Below, piece by piece: positions 7,710 to 16,362 of a stretch of 27,214 nucleotides of DNA (positions are counted from its first letter, which is position 1; every line of letters begins with the position of its first letter). Under the pieces are notes generated by a model that searched no databases, was not told the origin of the DNA, and saw only the letters and a list, made by a program, of their open reading frames with translations. The stretch spans positions 1 through 27,214 of the forward strand of contig PBCD01000025.1 in the NCBI GenBank assembly GCA_002717855.1. The letters run 5' to 3'. The DNA is from Rickettsiales bacterium. Lineage in GTDB: Bacteria > Pseudomonadota > Alphaproteobacteria > TMED127. The position numbers and the translations under genes were made by a program.

Positions 7710-8888
7710 TTAATCACTAATCTCATCAAGTGTTTTTAATATGGTATTGCATGCAATGCTAATTTCTTTGTCATTAATATTGAGAGGAGGAGTTATTCTA
7801 ACAGCTTTTGACTCATACAATAACCAAAATAAAATCAAACCTTTATCTAGACATTTTAAAACCATTTTTTTGGCTAATAATTCTGATTTTAGAATTAGAG
7901 CTAACATCAACCCTTTCCCTCTTATTTCAACAATTTGATTGTGTTTGAGTCTAGCTCTAAATTTTGATTCTGAAATTTTAGCTTTTTCGTATAGCTTATC
8001 CCTCAAGGTAATTTTTAATGTAGTGAGACCTGCTTGTGATATTACTGGATGACCCCCAAATGTTGTGATATGCCCTAAAATTGGATTACTTTTTAGCTTA
8101 TTCATTAAAGATAAATCACTAATCATTGCACCTATTGGGAAACCACCACCTAATGATTTTCCGAGAACGAGAATATCGGGACTTATTCCGTAGTGTTCGA
8201 AAGCAAACATTTTACCAGTTCTACCTAAGCCTGTTTGAAGTTCATCTAGAATCAGAAGAGCACCCTTTTCCTGACATCTTTTTGATATCTTTTTCAAATA
8301 ATTCCGCTTAGGTTGAATAAATCCAGCACCACCTTGGATTGTTTCTAATATTACACAAGAAGTATCATTATTTATTTTTTTAATATCCTTTTCAGAATTA
8401 AACTTAATAAAATCAATATTTGGTAATAATGGCCTGTAGGCTCTTTTTCGTTGCTCAAAACCTGATACACTCATAGATCCATGTGTACTACCGTGATAAG
8501 AATTAAAAGCAGAAATTATTCTAGTTCTACCAGTTACTCTTTTGGCAAGCTTTAAAGCAGCCTCAATCGCCTCTGTTCCTGAATTAGTTAAATAAGTTGA
8601 GTTTAAATTTTTAGGAAGTATATTATTAAGTAACTCGCAAAGATCTAATGATGGCTTTTGTATAAATTCTCCATAAACCATCACATGAGAATATTTTTCT
8701 ATTTGAATTTTTATACTTTTATTTAGTTCTTGATTGCAATGCCCTAAGTTTTGAACTGATACTCCTGCAACTAAGTCAAGATACTTTTTTTTTCGATCAT
8801 AAACATATGATCCCTCTGCTTTAGTAACCTCAATTCCAAGTGGATAATTTGTAGTCTGTGCCTGAAATTTCTTGAAATTATCGATCAT
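7710..8888 (-). CDS. Class III PLP-dependent aminotransferase (acetylornithine/ornithine aminotransferase-like)
   Basis: A 392-residue fold-type I PLP enzyme. It shows the phosphate-binding TNSGTEAIEAALKLAK (residues 101-116), the aromatic-ring contact FNSYHGSTHGS (128-138), DELQTGLGRTG (215-225, PLP-pyridine Asp215) and the Schiff-base lysine in LGKSLGGGFPIGA (Lys244). Class III members move omega-amino groups, as in acetylornithine, ornithine or GABA aminotransferase. The substrate cannot be decided from motifs, and no arginine biosynthesis genes lie nearby. Its ATG overlaps the OstA-like gene's stop by one base (TAATG), so the two are coupled. This pairing is familiar from flavobacterial genomes. 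Confidence 0.9.
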   Translation of the reverse strand: MIDNFKKFQAQTTNYPLGIEVTKAEGSYVYDRKKKYLDLVAGVSVQNLGHCNQELNKSIKIQIEKYSHVMVYGEFIQKPSLDLCELLNNILPKNLNSTYLTNSGTEAIEAALKLAKRVTGRTRIISAFNSYHGSTHGSMSVSGFEQRKRAYRPLLPNIDFIKFNSEKDIKKINNDTSCVILETIQGGAGFIQPKRNYLKKISKRCQEKGALLILDELQTGLGRTGKMFAFEHYGISPDILVLGKSLGGGFPIGAMISDLSLMNKLKSNPILGHITTFGGHPVISQAGLTTLKITLRDKLYEKAKISESKFRARLKHNQIVEIRGKGLMLALILKSELLAKKMVLKCLDKGLILFWLLYESKAVRITPPLNINDKEISIACNTILKTLDEISD

Positions 8889-10462
8889 TAATTGAACAAG
8901 TCTGATTTACTTTTAATTTTTTCATGTTCTCTATTCACAAAACCCTCTAAAAACTTTTCATTTTCATCTAAAAAATTTTCTGGATATAACATGCCCTCAG
9001 GGTTTGTATTAAATATAATTTCATCAATTCCATCCTCAGCTATTTTCATTAAGATGGAGCTTGATAAGGCTTTATCAACTCCTATAAGTTCTTTCTCATC
9101 ATTATACATGTGGTAAATTATTTCTGCATTTTGATCCACTTTTAAATTTTTAATTTTACCATTTATAAATTTGCCAAAGATCTTTATCCCTTTAATTTGA
9201 TTATAATTATTGATATTAATGGTGTCCTTTTCAATGATGAAGCCGTTATTTGTCACTATTAAAGAGTCCAATTTATTGTCTTTCACATTCTCTTTTAAAA
9301 TTATTTCATCGCCGCTTATTTGGTTATTTCCATCCCAAATAATGGGGTTAATCTGATTTATTTGTTTTTGACTCATTATTTGTAAATCTTTACTACCTAA
9401 CTCTTTTCTCAGTAGACTTGTAAAACCTATATTTTCATTAATCAAAATATAATCTGATTTTCCACTTAATTTTTTTTTTAAAAACTTTACATTATTAACA
9501 CCTTTGATAATTCTATTTTTTCTATCACCTACAGAGTAGAGTGTATCAGCGGAAATGAAAAGTGAATCAATGTCAGTAGTATTTATAGCTATTGGATTTA
9601 TGGTGACAATTGCTGAATCCTTTTCTTCAAAAATTTCCGCAAATTCACCTAAAATCTGAAGTTTTTCGTTTCCATCAAAAATTGAAATTTGTTTTGTTGC
9701 ACTCGCATATTTTATATTATCATCAAAAAAAATACTATCACCTTTAATTATTCTATTCTTCATTAATACTTTTGCATTATCTAAAAAATAACCTTTCAAG
9801 AGTTTTCCATTATAAAACCCTCTTTTGCATGTAATTTCATAAGAGTCCCCAATAACTTTGGTAAAATCTAAGAAATATGTTTTTTCTTGCCCAACAACAT
9901 AATCTAAACTTTCTGATTCAATAGTGTAGTCAGGGTTAGTGATAATTATATCATTTCTAAACTTGTATTTATCAATATCAATTAGATAATCCCCCCTTTC
10001 ACTTTGTATTGTTGTAAAACCATCAATTATATTTCCTCCACTAAAAAAAGAAGCAATATTTTTATCTCTATCATAAAAGAGCTCATTTGAATCTAGTTTT
10101 GTCATCTTATTTATTAAGGATACTTTACCATAACTAAAAAACTTTTTTGTTTTTCCATCATAATTTAGAGAGTCACATTTTAGCTCAAATGAATCACCTT
10201 GCTTGAGTAAAACATCCCCCACAGCAATAAACTTATTTTTTTTTTGAAAAAAAATTGCATTGTTTGAAAAAATATCCATCTCATCGTGTCTCAAATGAAC
10301 TTGTTTTTCAATTGAACCGTTAAGAATATTCGCATCAGGATATACTAATTCATCTTTATCCAAAGCCCCAGCACTTATAATCTCAATTTTTTTTTCTTGA
10401 ACAAAAAGAATTTGAGAAGAAAAAATAAATATTAGTAACGATATAATTTTTAGTTTAAACAA
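8888..10462 (-). CDS. OstA-like (LptA/LptD N-terminal type) LPS transport protein
   Basis: A 524-residue exported protein with an N-terminal signal peptide (residues ~1-21, hydrophobic LKIISLLIFIFSSQIL, no lipobox Cys). The rest is a long series of short beta-strands with the OstA pattern: GDVLLKQGDSFELKCDSLNY, GKVSLINKMTKLDSNELFY and IQSERGDYLID. OstA/LptA proteins form the periplasmic beta-jellyroll bridge that carries lipopolysaccharide to the outer membrane. The large size and multiple jellyroll units are typical of the Bacteroidota OstA_2 family. The C-terminus (about 460-524) is less repetitive. It overlaps purA by 8 bp and the aminotransferase by 1 bp. Confidence 0.85.
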   Translation of the reverse strand: MFKLKIISLLIFIFSSQILFVQEKKIEIISAGALDKDELVYPDANILNGSIEKQVHLRHDEMDIFSNNAIFFQKKNKFIAVGDVLLKQGDSFELKCDSLNYDGKTKKFFSYGKVSLINKMTKLDSNELFYDRDKNIASFFSGGNIIDGFTTIQSERGDYLIDIDKYKFRNDIIITNPDYTIESESLDYVVGQEKTYFLDFTKVIGDSYEITCKRGFYNGKLLKGYFLDNAKVLMKNRIIKGDSIFFDDNIKYASATKQISIFDGNEKLQILGEFAEIFEEKDSAIVTINPIAINTTDIDSLFISADTLYSVGDRKNRIIKGVNNVKFLKKKLSGKSDYILINENIGFTSLLRKELGSKDLQIMSQKQINQINPIIWDGNNQISGDEIILKENVKDNKLDSLIVTNNGFIIEKDTININNYNQIKGIKIFGKFINGKIKNLKVDQNAEIIYHMYNDEKELIGVDKALSSSILMKIAEDGIDEIIFNTNPEGMLYPENFLDENEKFLEGFVNREHEKIKSKSDLFN

Positions 10463-11726
10463 TTATTGTTTGTTTACGATCTGGGCCGACAGAGATAATT
10501 CTAATCTCTATTCCGACCCAATCTTGAATAAAGCTTATGTAATTTAAAAATGTTTTTGGAAGATCTTCCATGTTTTTAATTTCTGTAATATCATCATCCC
10601 AGCCATGCATCTCTTCATAAATTGGTTCCAAGTTTTTACTTTCTAAAGAGTAGGGTAAGTAGTCAATTAATTCACCTTTGTAATTATATTTCGTACAGAT
10701 TTTTATTTTTTTTAATCCTGAGAGCACATCACCCTTCATGATCGCAAGTTTTGTAACACCATTTATAATTATAGAGTGCTTCAAAGCAACCAAATCAAGC
10801 CAACCACACCTTCTTGGACGACCGGTTGTTGCGCCAAACTCATTACCAACTTTAGAAATTCTATTTCCAATATCACCAAATAATTCTGTTGGGAAAGGAC
10901 CACTACCGACCCTGGTTGTATATGCTTTAAAAATACCTATTACATCATCAATTTTATTTGGGGCAATTCCCAAACCTGTAGACGCACCAGCAGCAGTTGT
11001 TGTGGAGGATGTTACATACGGATATGTTCCGAAATCAATATCTAGTAACGAGCCCTGAGCACCTTCTGCGATAATTTTTTTTCCATTTTTCAAACTTTCA
11101 CTAAAAAAATGTTCGCTATCAATAAATTTAATTTCTTTTATATATTCGACAGACTCAAAAAAATTAGTTGATAATTTTTGAATATTAAAATCAATATCAA
11201 CATTAAAATTATTAATTAAATCTAAATGTTTGTTTTTAAGGTTTTCATATTTATACATCCAATCCTCTTCATCTAAATCTCCAATTCTCAACCCATTTCT
11301 TCCTGTTTTGTCCATATAAGTCGGGCCAATACCTTTTAGGGTAGAACCAATTTTTTTTGTTCCTTTTGATAATTCAGATGCTCTATCGATTAGTCTGTGT
11401 GTGGGGAGTATTAAGTGTGCCTTTTTTGAAATTAACAACTTGTCTTTTAACTCAACTCCAAGAGACTTTAATTTTTCAATCTCGTCTTTAAAAATTACAG
11501 GATCTATAACAACTCCATTCCCAATTACATTTACCTTTTTTTCATGAAATATGCCAGACGGTATTGTATGTAACACGTGTTTAATTCCATCGAAAATAAG
11601 TGTGTGACCTGCATTTGGACCACCTTGAAATCTGGCAATTATATCATAATTATTAGTCAAAACATCAACTATTTTGCCCTTTCCCTCATCTCCCCACTGG
11701 AGACCCAAAATCATATCAATTTTCAT
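10455..11726 (-). CDS. purA: Adenylosuccinate synthetase
   Basis: A 423-residue enzyme joining IMP and aspartate with GTP, the first step from IMP to AMP. All key motifs are present: [14 protein letters not shown] (residues 8-21, catalytic Asp13, P-loop-like GDEGKGK), GGPNAGHT (35-42, catalytic His41), [50 protein letters not shown] and [13 protein letters not shown]. The length is standard. Its ATG overlaps the fur stop by 4 bp and its end overlaps the OstA gene by 8 bp. Purine synthesis placed between Rel/SpoT, Fur and LPS export suggests growth-rate coordination through a shared message, which is inference. Confidence 0.97.
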   Translation of the reverse strand: MKIDMILGLQWGDEGKGKIVDVLTNNYDIIARFQGGPNAGHTLIFDGIKHVLHTIPSGIFHEKKVNVIGNGVVIDPVIFKDEIEKLKSLGVELKDKLLISKKAHLILPTHRLIDRASELSKGTKKIGSTLKGIGPTYMDKTGRNGLRIGDLDEEDWMYKYENLKNKHLDLINNFNVDIDFNIQKLSTNFFESVEYIKEIKFIDSEHFFSESLKNGKKIIAEGAQGSLLDIDFGTYPYVTSSTTTAAGASTGLGIAPNKIDDVIGIFKAYTTRVGSGPFPTELFGDIGNRISKVGNEFGATTGRPRRCGWLDLVALKHSIIINGVTKLAIMKGDVLSGLKKIKICTKYNYKGELIDYLPYSLESKNLEPIYEEMHGWDDDITEIKNMEDLPKTFLNYISFIQDWVGIEIRIISVGPDRKQTIIV

Positions 11727-12172
11727 TTTGTATTTTTTCTGGCATAAAAGTATAAAGAATGCTTATCAACTTTAACATCAAATATATCTTCGATTGATTC
11801 CTTAATACTTTGTATTCTTGGATCACAAAATTCTATAACATTTCCAGTATCTGTCAATATAATGTGATCATGCTGTTTGTCAAAATATGACTTTTCAAAA
11901 TGAGCTAGGTTTGAGCCAAATTGATGTTTTCTTACAAGATGACTCTCAAGAAGTAGTTCAATAGTGTTATATAACGTAGCTCTGCTGACTCTATATTTTT
12001 TTTTAATCATAATTGCATAAAGCGATTCAATATCAAAATGATCATCTAATTCATAAACTTCTTTTAATATCGTAAACCTTTCAGGTGTTTTTCTATGAGA
12101 ATTTTTTTCAAGAAATTTTGTGAATACCTCCTTAACTACCTTTTGATTTGACTTTAAGTTATTTTTAGACAT
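11723..12172 (-). CDS. fur: Fur-family transcriptional regulator lacking the CxxC zinc site
   Basis: A 149-residue dimeric metal-dependent repressor. The winged helix covers residues ~20-85, with recognition helix [11 protein letters not shown] (61-71). The dimerisation/metal half has [12 protein letters not shown] (99-110) and [10 protein letters not shown] (112-121), with H101, H103, E114 and H138 as likely regulatory-metal ligands. The first Cys pair of the structural zinc site in E. coli Fur is replaced by TDTG, and there is no C-terminal cysteine pair. This matches what I recall of flavobacterial Fur proteins. Metal specificity (Fe, Zn or peroxide sensing) is not certain. It lies 17 bp after the rel gene and overlaps purA. 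Confidence 0.85.
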   Translation of the reverse strand: MSKNNLKSNQKVVKEVFTKFLEKNSHRKTPERFTILKEVYELDDHFDIESLYAIMIKKKYRVSRATLYNTIELLLESHLVRKHQFGSNLAHFEKSYFDKQHDHIILTDTGNVIEFCDPRIQSIKESIEDIFDVKVDKHSLYFYARKNTK

Positions 12173-12189
12173 TAATCAAAATTAATTAT

Positions 12190-14388
12190 TTAAAACCTAA
12201 CAACTTGATCAACCCCATGAATTTTTTTTAATCGCTTAATTATATTATCAAGAATATTTTTATTTGAAACTTTTAATGTAATCTTACCCTTAAAAGTATC
12301 ACCCTCGGTGTCAAATGACATTTTTAACATATTAATATTAAGACTAGTTGAAATGATAGTTGTAATCTTATTTAAAACCCCAATATTATCAATTCCGATT
12401 ATTTGAATGGTTGATCTAAATTCGTATTGAGTAGAATCTATCCATTTTGCAGATAAAATTCTGTATGAGTAATTTGACCTTAGACTGACAGCATTTTTAC
12501 AATCAGTCCTGTGAACTTTTATTCCTTCATTTACACTTAAAAATCCAAAAACTTTTTCACCCGGAAGTGGATTACAGCAATTGGATAGTTTATACTCTAA
12601 TTTTTCCTCCTCATTTCCAAAAACTAGCTGATCATAATTATTATTAATAATTTCTTTTTGAGTTTTTTTAAACTTAGGTGTGATTTTTTTTCTAAAAAAA
12701 GTTATTATTTTATTTTTTTCGGTGCTTGCAAATTTTTTAAGTTCAACATTATCAATTGAGGCAATGCCAATTCTGTAAAATAAATCCAGAGAAGTTTGAA
12801 GATTAAAGTAATTACATAATTTATTGATATTATTATCATCAAAATTTATTTTAAGTTGTTTTAATTTTCTTTTTAAAATTTCTTTTCCTTCATCTGCTAT
12901 TTTTCTTTTATTTTCTTTAAGAGCTGATCGAATACTCTTTTTTGCCATCGATGTAATTACATAGTCCAACCAATTTATATTTGGTTTAGATTTATTACTC
13001 TTTATAATCTCAACTTGATCACCACTTTTAAGTTTGTGATTTAAAGGAACAATTTTTCCATTAACTTTTGCCCCTCTTGTCTTTAAGCCTAGCTTAGTAT
13101 GGATATTAAAAGCAAAGTCTAATGAAGTTGAATTTTTTGGTAGCGATTTCAGATCACCATCAGGTGTGAAGACAAAAATTTCATTTGAGTATAAGTTTAA
13201 TTTGAAATCTTCTACAAAATCAACTGCACTTGAATCTTGATTTTCAAGAACACTTTGAAGCCTATTCAACCATAAATCTAGACCACTTTCTTGCTTATCG
13301 CCTTGTTTGTATTTATAATGAGCTGCAAATCCTCTCTCTGCAATTTCATGCATTCTTTCAGATCGAATTTGAACCTCAATCCATCTTTTACTTGGACCAA
13401 CTACAGTTATATGAAGTGCCTCATATCCATTTGACTTTGGATTAGAGATCCAATCTCTTAATCGAGTTGGATTAGGCCGATATACGTCTGTTACAATTGA
13501 GTATATTTTCCAAGCTAATAACTTTTCTTTTTTAGACTTAGCTTTATATATAATTCTGATAGCAAAACGATCATAAACTTCTTCAATAGAAATACCTTTA
13601 TTTAGCATTTTATCGCGAATAGAATAAATTGATTTTGTTCGCCCATTAATTTTAAAATCCAGTTTTTCATGCTTTAATTTATCAGAAATTTTTCTTGCAA
13701 AATTTCTTATGTATAAATTTTGGTCATCTTTAGTTTTTGTTAAGCTTGACTTAATTTGATTATAGACATCTGGTTCAAGATATTTTAAACTCAAATCTTC
13801 AAGCTCTGTTTTGATTTCAAATAAACCAATTCTATGAGCGATCGGTGCGTATATGTATAACGTTTCGGACGAAATCTTTGCTTGTTTATCAGGAGATAGG
13901 TGATCAAGGGTCCTCATATTATGTAACCTGTCTGCTATTTTTATAAGAATCACCCTTACATCGTCGTTAAGCGTTAACAACATCTTTCTGAAATTTTCGG
14001 CTTGAATAGATTGTATTTTTTCTTTTTTGAGTTTTGAAATTTTGGTTAAACCATCTACTATTTTACTAATCTTCATACCAAAATTCTGTTTTATATAGCC
14101 CAAATCATATTCAGAATCTTCCACAACATCATGCAATAGCGCACATGCTATACTTTGTGCGTCTAAACCAATTTTTTCTGCAACAATTTTAGCAACAGAC
14201 AGTGGGTGGAAAACATATGGAATTCCAGATTTTCTAATTTGATTTGAGTGAGCTATTACAGCTAGATCGAATGATTTTCTGATCAATAATTTGTCTGACT
14301 TGGATAAATCTTGGTAACTAACTCTTAATAATGATTTATACTCACTAATTAGTTTTCTGTTGAAAGATTTTTTAGACACTAATTCCAC
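12190..14388 (-). CDS. rel: Bifunctional (p)ppGpp synthetase/hydrolase, Rel/SpoT family
   Basis: A 732-residue long RSH protein controlling the stringent response. Domains in order: HD hydrolase (~40-195) with intact H61, LLHDVVED (85-91, His86/Asp87) and IADRLHN (151-157); synthetase (~235-360) with GRTKSIYSI, YDRFAIRIIY, SNGYEALH (319-326) and IEVQIRSERMHEIAERG (337-353); TGS (~404-464, IFVFTPDG); a Cys-containing zinc-finger region (SNCCNPLPGEKVFGF and VHRTDC); and a C-terminal ACT domain (~655-732). With both catalytic sites complete it is probably bifunctional, like SpoT/Rel. It follows the RNA methyltransferase by 9 bp. Confidence 0.95.
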   Translation of the reverse strand: MELVSKKSFNRKLISEYKSLLRVSYQDLSKSDKLLIRKSFDLAVIAHSNQIRKSGIPYVFHPLSVAKIVAEKIGLDAQSIACALLHDVVEDSEYDLGYIKQNFGMKISKIVDGLTKISKLKKEKIQSIQAENFRKMLLTLNDDVRVILIKIADRLHNMRTLDHLSPDKQAKISSETLYIYAPIAHRIGLFEIKTELEDLSLKYLEPDVYNQIKSSLTKTKDDQNLYIRNFARKISDKLKHEKLDFKINGRTKSIYSIRDKMLNKGISIEEVYDRFAIRIIYKAKSKKEKLLAWKIYSIVTDVYRPNPTRLRDWISNPKSNGYEALHITVVGPSKRWIEVQIRSERMHEIAERGFAAHYKYKQGDKQESGLDLWLNRLQSVLENQDSSAVDFVEDFKLNLYSNEIFVFTPDGDLKSLPKNSTSLDFAFNIHTKLGLKTRGAKVNGKIVPLNHKLKSGDQVEIIKSNKSKPNINWLDYVITSMAKKSIRSALKENKRKIADEGKEILKRKLKQLKINFDDNNINKLCNYFNLQTSLDLFYRIGIASIDNVELKKFASTEKNKIITFFRKKITPKFKKTQKEIINNNYDQLVFGNEEEKLEYKLSNCCNPLPGEKVFGFLSVNEGIKVHRTDCKNAVSLRSNYSYRILSAKWIDSTQYEFRSTIQIIGIDNIGVLNKITTIISTSLNINMLKMSFDTEGDTFKGKITLKVSNKNILDNIIKRLKKIHGVDQVVRF

Positions 14389-14397
14389 GATTTAAAT

Positions 14398-15174
14398 TTA
14401 AGTGATTTTTCTTTGATTAATTGCTTCTGATAAAATTATTGAAGAAGCGACTGATAAGTTTAGTGAATCGACTTTTCCATACATTGGAATTTTAATAGAA
14501 TAATCCGCTAATTCTTTAAATTCATTACTAACCTTAGATTTTTCAGGCCCCATAACTAGAGCAATTTTTTCTTTTAAGTTTAACCTGTAATAAGGTATTT
14601 CTGCATCAATATCCGAGACAATTATTTTAAATTTTTCATTTTCAAGTAAGTTTTTTATTTCATAATAATTGAATTTATAGATATTAAGATTGAATACAGC
14701 ACCAAGGCTTGTTCTTATAATAATTGGATTATAAATATCTAAATTAGTATCTACTATAAATATATTTTTAAAACCAAAAGCCTCAAAAGTTCTAAAAATA
14801 GCTCCAACATTTCCAGGTTTTTCTGGTCTATCTAAAACCAGAACCAGTTCATTATTTAAAAATTTAGAATTAGTTATTCGATCTGTTTTTTCATCAAAAA
14901 TTCCAAAAACACCTTCAGTTTCTCTCACAACAATTTGAGATACAATTTTGTCGTCAATTATGTAGTCTGCTATTATAGAATTTTTTTCTAGTATTTTATT
15001 TGATCTGGGGGAACAATAAATAGAATCAATACAAAAACCTGATTTAATGCATTGAATCAATTCTTTCAATCCTTCAACATAAAATTTTCTTTCCTTTTTT
15101 CGAAAAGAATTGCTAGATCTGAGCTTTTTAACGTATTTGATTTTAGAGTTATTTTTACTAGATATTATTTTCAT
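14398..15174 (-). CDS. TrmH-family (SpoU) RNA 2'-O-methyltransferase
   Basis: A SAM-dependent methyltransferase of 258 residues from the SPOUT superfamily. An N-terminal RNA-binding substrate domain (SKIKYVKKLRSSNSFRKKER) precedes the knotted domain with three family motifs: PEKPGNVGAIFRTFEAFGF (motif 1), LVMGPEKSKVSNEF (motif 2) and IPMYGKVDSLNLSVA (motif 3). The target, 23S rRNA ribose (RlmB-like) or tRNA, cannot be told. I chose ATG at 15174. An upstream in-frame start at 15264 would add a Cys-rich 30-residue tail antisense to the cysteine desulfurase and is unlikely. The chosen start sits 11 nt after a perfect TAnnTTTG element. First gene of the leftward array. Confidence 0.9.
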   Translation of the reverse strand: MKIISSKNNSKIKYVKKLRSSNSFRKKERKFYVEGLKELIQCIKSGFCIDSIYCSPRSNKILEKNSIIADYIIDDKIVSQIVVRETEGVFGIFDEKTDRITNSKFLNNELVLVLDRPEKPGNVGAIFRTFEAFGFKNIFIVDTNLDIYNPIIIRTSLGAVFNLNIYKFNYYEIKNLLENEKFKIIVSDIDAEIPYYRLNLKEKIALVMGPEKSKVSNEFKELADYSIKIPMYGKVDSLNLSVASSIILSEAINQRKIT

Positions 15175-15185
15175 TAGTCTTAATT

Positions 15186-15193
15186 CAAAACTA
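15186..15193 (-). promoter_or_regulatory. Candidate -7 element for the leftward gene array (TAGTTTTG)
   Basis: Exact TAnnTTTG match on the minus strand, ending 11 nt before the ATG of the TrmH-family gene, the same spacing as at dapD. It would be the main promoter for the cluster ending at 2643. No -33 TTG is evident. It supports the short N-terminus chosen for the methyltransferase. Confidence 0.45.
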
Positions 15194-15205
15194 GTGAAAA
15201 TCACA

Positions 15206-15213
15206 TATCTTTG
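15206..15213 (+). promoter_or_regulatory. Candidate -7 element for the cysteine desulfurase gene (TATCTTTG)
   Basis: Exact TAnnTTTG match on the plus strand, ending 12 nt before ATG 15226. It covers the alternative TTG start at 15211, arguing against that start. It is back to back with the element at 15186-15193, so the 51-bp gap holds two divergent promoter-like sites. Confidence 0.45.
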
Positions 15214-15225
15214 GTAAAGCTTTCT

Positions 15226-16362
15226 ATGAAAAAAGTTTATCTTGACAATGCAGCAACAACTCAATTAAACCCTAAAGTTGTTGAGGAGATGAGATCGGTT
15301 CTTGTAAATTCATTTGGAAATCCCTCTTCAACACACTTTTTTGGAAGAGATTCAAAAACTATAATTGAACTTAGTAGAAAATTTATTGCTAAAACGCTAA
15401 ATGTAAAATCAAAAGAAATTTTTTTTACGTCCGGCGGGACTGAATCTAATAATATGATTATTAAATCCTGTGTTAAGTCTGGAGTTGAAAGAATTATTAC
15501 CACGAAAATTGAACATAAGGCTGTATTAAATCCAATTATGAATCTATACTATAACAAAAAGATAGATTTAGATTTTTTGAAAATTCGTGGTGATGGAACC
15601 CCAGACCTAAGTCATTTACAATTACTACTAAGAAATCCAAAAAAAACACTTGTAAGTCTAATGCATATAAATAATGAGATTGGGACAATGATTGATCTTA
15701 ATGAAATTGGTAATATCTGTCAGAATGCTAATGCTTTGTTCCATAGCGATACTGTCCAAACAATCGGCCACTTTCCATTGGATTTATCATCTGTATATAT
15801 AGATTTTATGACATGTTCGGCCCACAAATTTCATGGTCCAAAGGGTGTTGGTTTCGTATATATTAATGAAAAAAATAAAGTTTTCCCCCTCATTGAAGGT
15901 GGAGAGCAAGAACGTGGACTTAGAGGGGGTACGGAAAGCACACATAATATTCATGGACTAAAAGTTGCATTACAAGAATCCTATAAAAATCTTTCTGATG
16001 ACAAAGAAAAAGTCGAATCTCTGAAAGAATTATTTAAAAAAGAAATTTTTAAATCCATCGATTGTGTTGAAATAAATGGTAGTTTCAGAAATTCAAGTTA
16101 CACCATTTTAAATTTAAGATTTCCAATCTCGGTTGAAAAAAAAGATCTTATTAATTTTAAACTTGAACTGGCAGGAATAGCTTGTTCATCTGGAAGTGCG
16201 TGCCAATCAGGATCCTCTGAGCCCTCACATGTTTTGGCGGAGATTCTTAACAAAGATGAAATCAAAAACATTTCTATAAGGTTTTCATTTTCAAAGTTCA
16301 ATTCAAAAGAAGAAATAATTTACGCTACAAAAAGTATTAAAAAAATACTGTCAGAGTGTTAG
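15226..16362 (+). CDS. Cysteine desulfurase (NifS/IscS-like)
   Basis: A 378-residue PLP enzyme that takes sulfur from cysteine as a persulfide for Fe-S clusters or thio-modified tRNA. Visible features: YLDNAATTQLNP at the N-terminus, FTSGGTESNN (67-76), H97 stacking on PLP (KIEHKAV), HINNEIGT (147-154), HSDTVQTIGH (173-182, Asp175), CSAHKFHGPKG (197-207, PLP-lysine K201) and the active-site loop ACSSGSACQSGS (319-330), with Cys326 the likely persulfide cysteine. The start ATG 15226 gives the canonical N-terminus. No iscU or tusA homolog is adjacent, so the pathway is not shown by context. Its last 12 bp overlap the convergent M23 gene. Confidence 0.94.
   Translation: MKKVYLDNAATTQLNPKVVEEMRSVLVNSFGNPSSTHFFGRDSKTIIELSRKFIAKTLNVKSKEIFFTSGGTESNNMIIKSCVKSGVERIITTKIEHKAVLNPIMNLYYNKKIDLDFLKIRGDGTPDLSHLQLLLRNPKKTLVSLMHINNEIGTMIDLNEIGNICQNANALFHSDTVQTIGHFPLDLSSVYIDFMTCSAHKFHGPKGVGFVYINEKNKVFPLIEGGEQERGLRGGTESTHNIHGLKVALQESYKNLSDDKEKVESLKELFKKEIFKSIDCVEINGSFRNSSYTILNLRFPISVEKKDLINFKLELAGIACSSGSACQSGSSEPSHVLAEILNKDEIKNISIRFSFSKFNSKEEIIYATKSIKKILSEC

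Noticed and set aside
10738..11058. 106-codon plus-strand open frame inside purA
   Set aside because: It lies wholly antisense to highly conserved purA motifs and shows no domain, signal peptide or promoter. Long antisense frames are expected opposite conserved genes.
15211..15225. TTG start adding five residues to the cysteine desulfurase
   Set aside because: This TTG lies within the TATCTTTG promoter-like element, and the ATG at 15226 gives the canonical N-terminus.
15175..15264. N-terminal extension of the TrmH-family protein beginning with a Cys-rich stretch
   Set aside because: The extra 30 residues overlap the cysteine desulfurase start on the other strand and have no counterpart in the family. 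The ATG at 15174 gives the normal N-terminus behind a promoter-like element.
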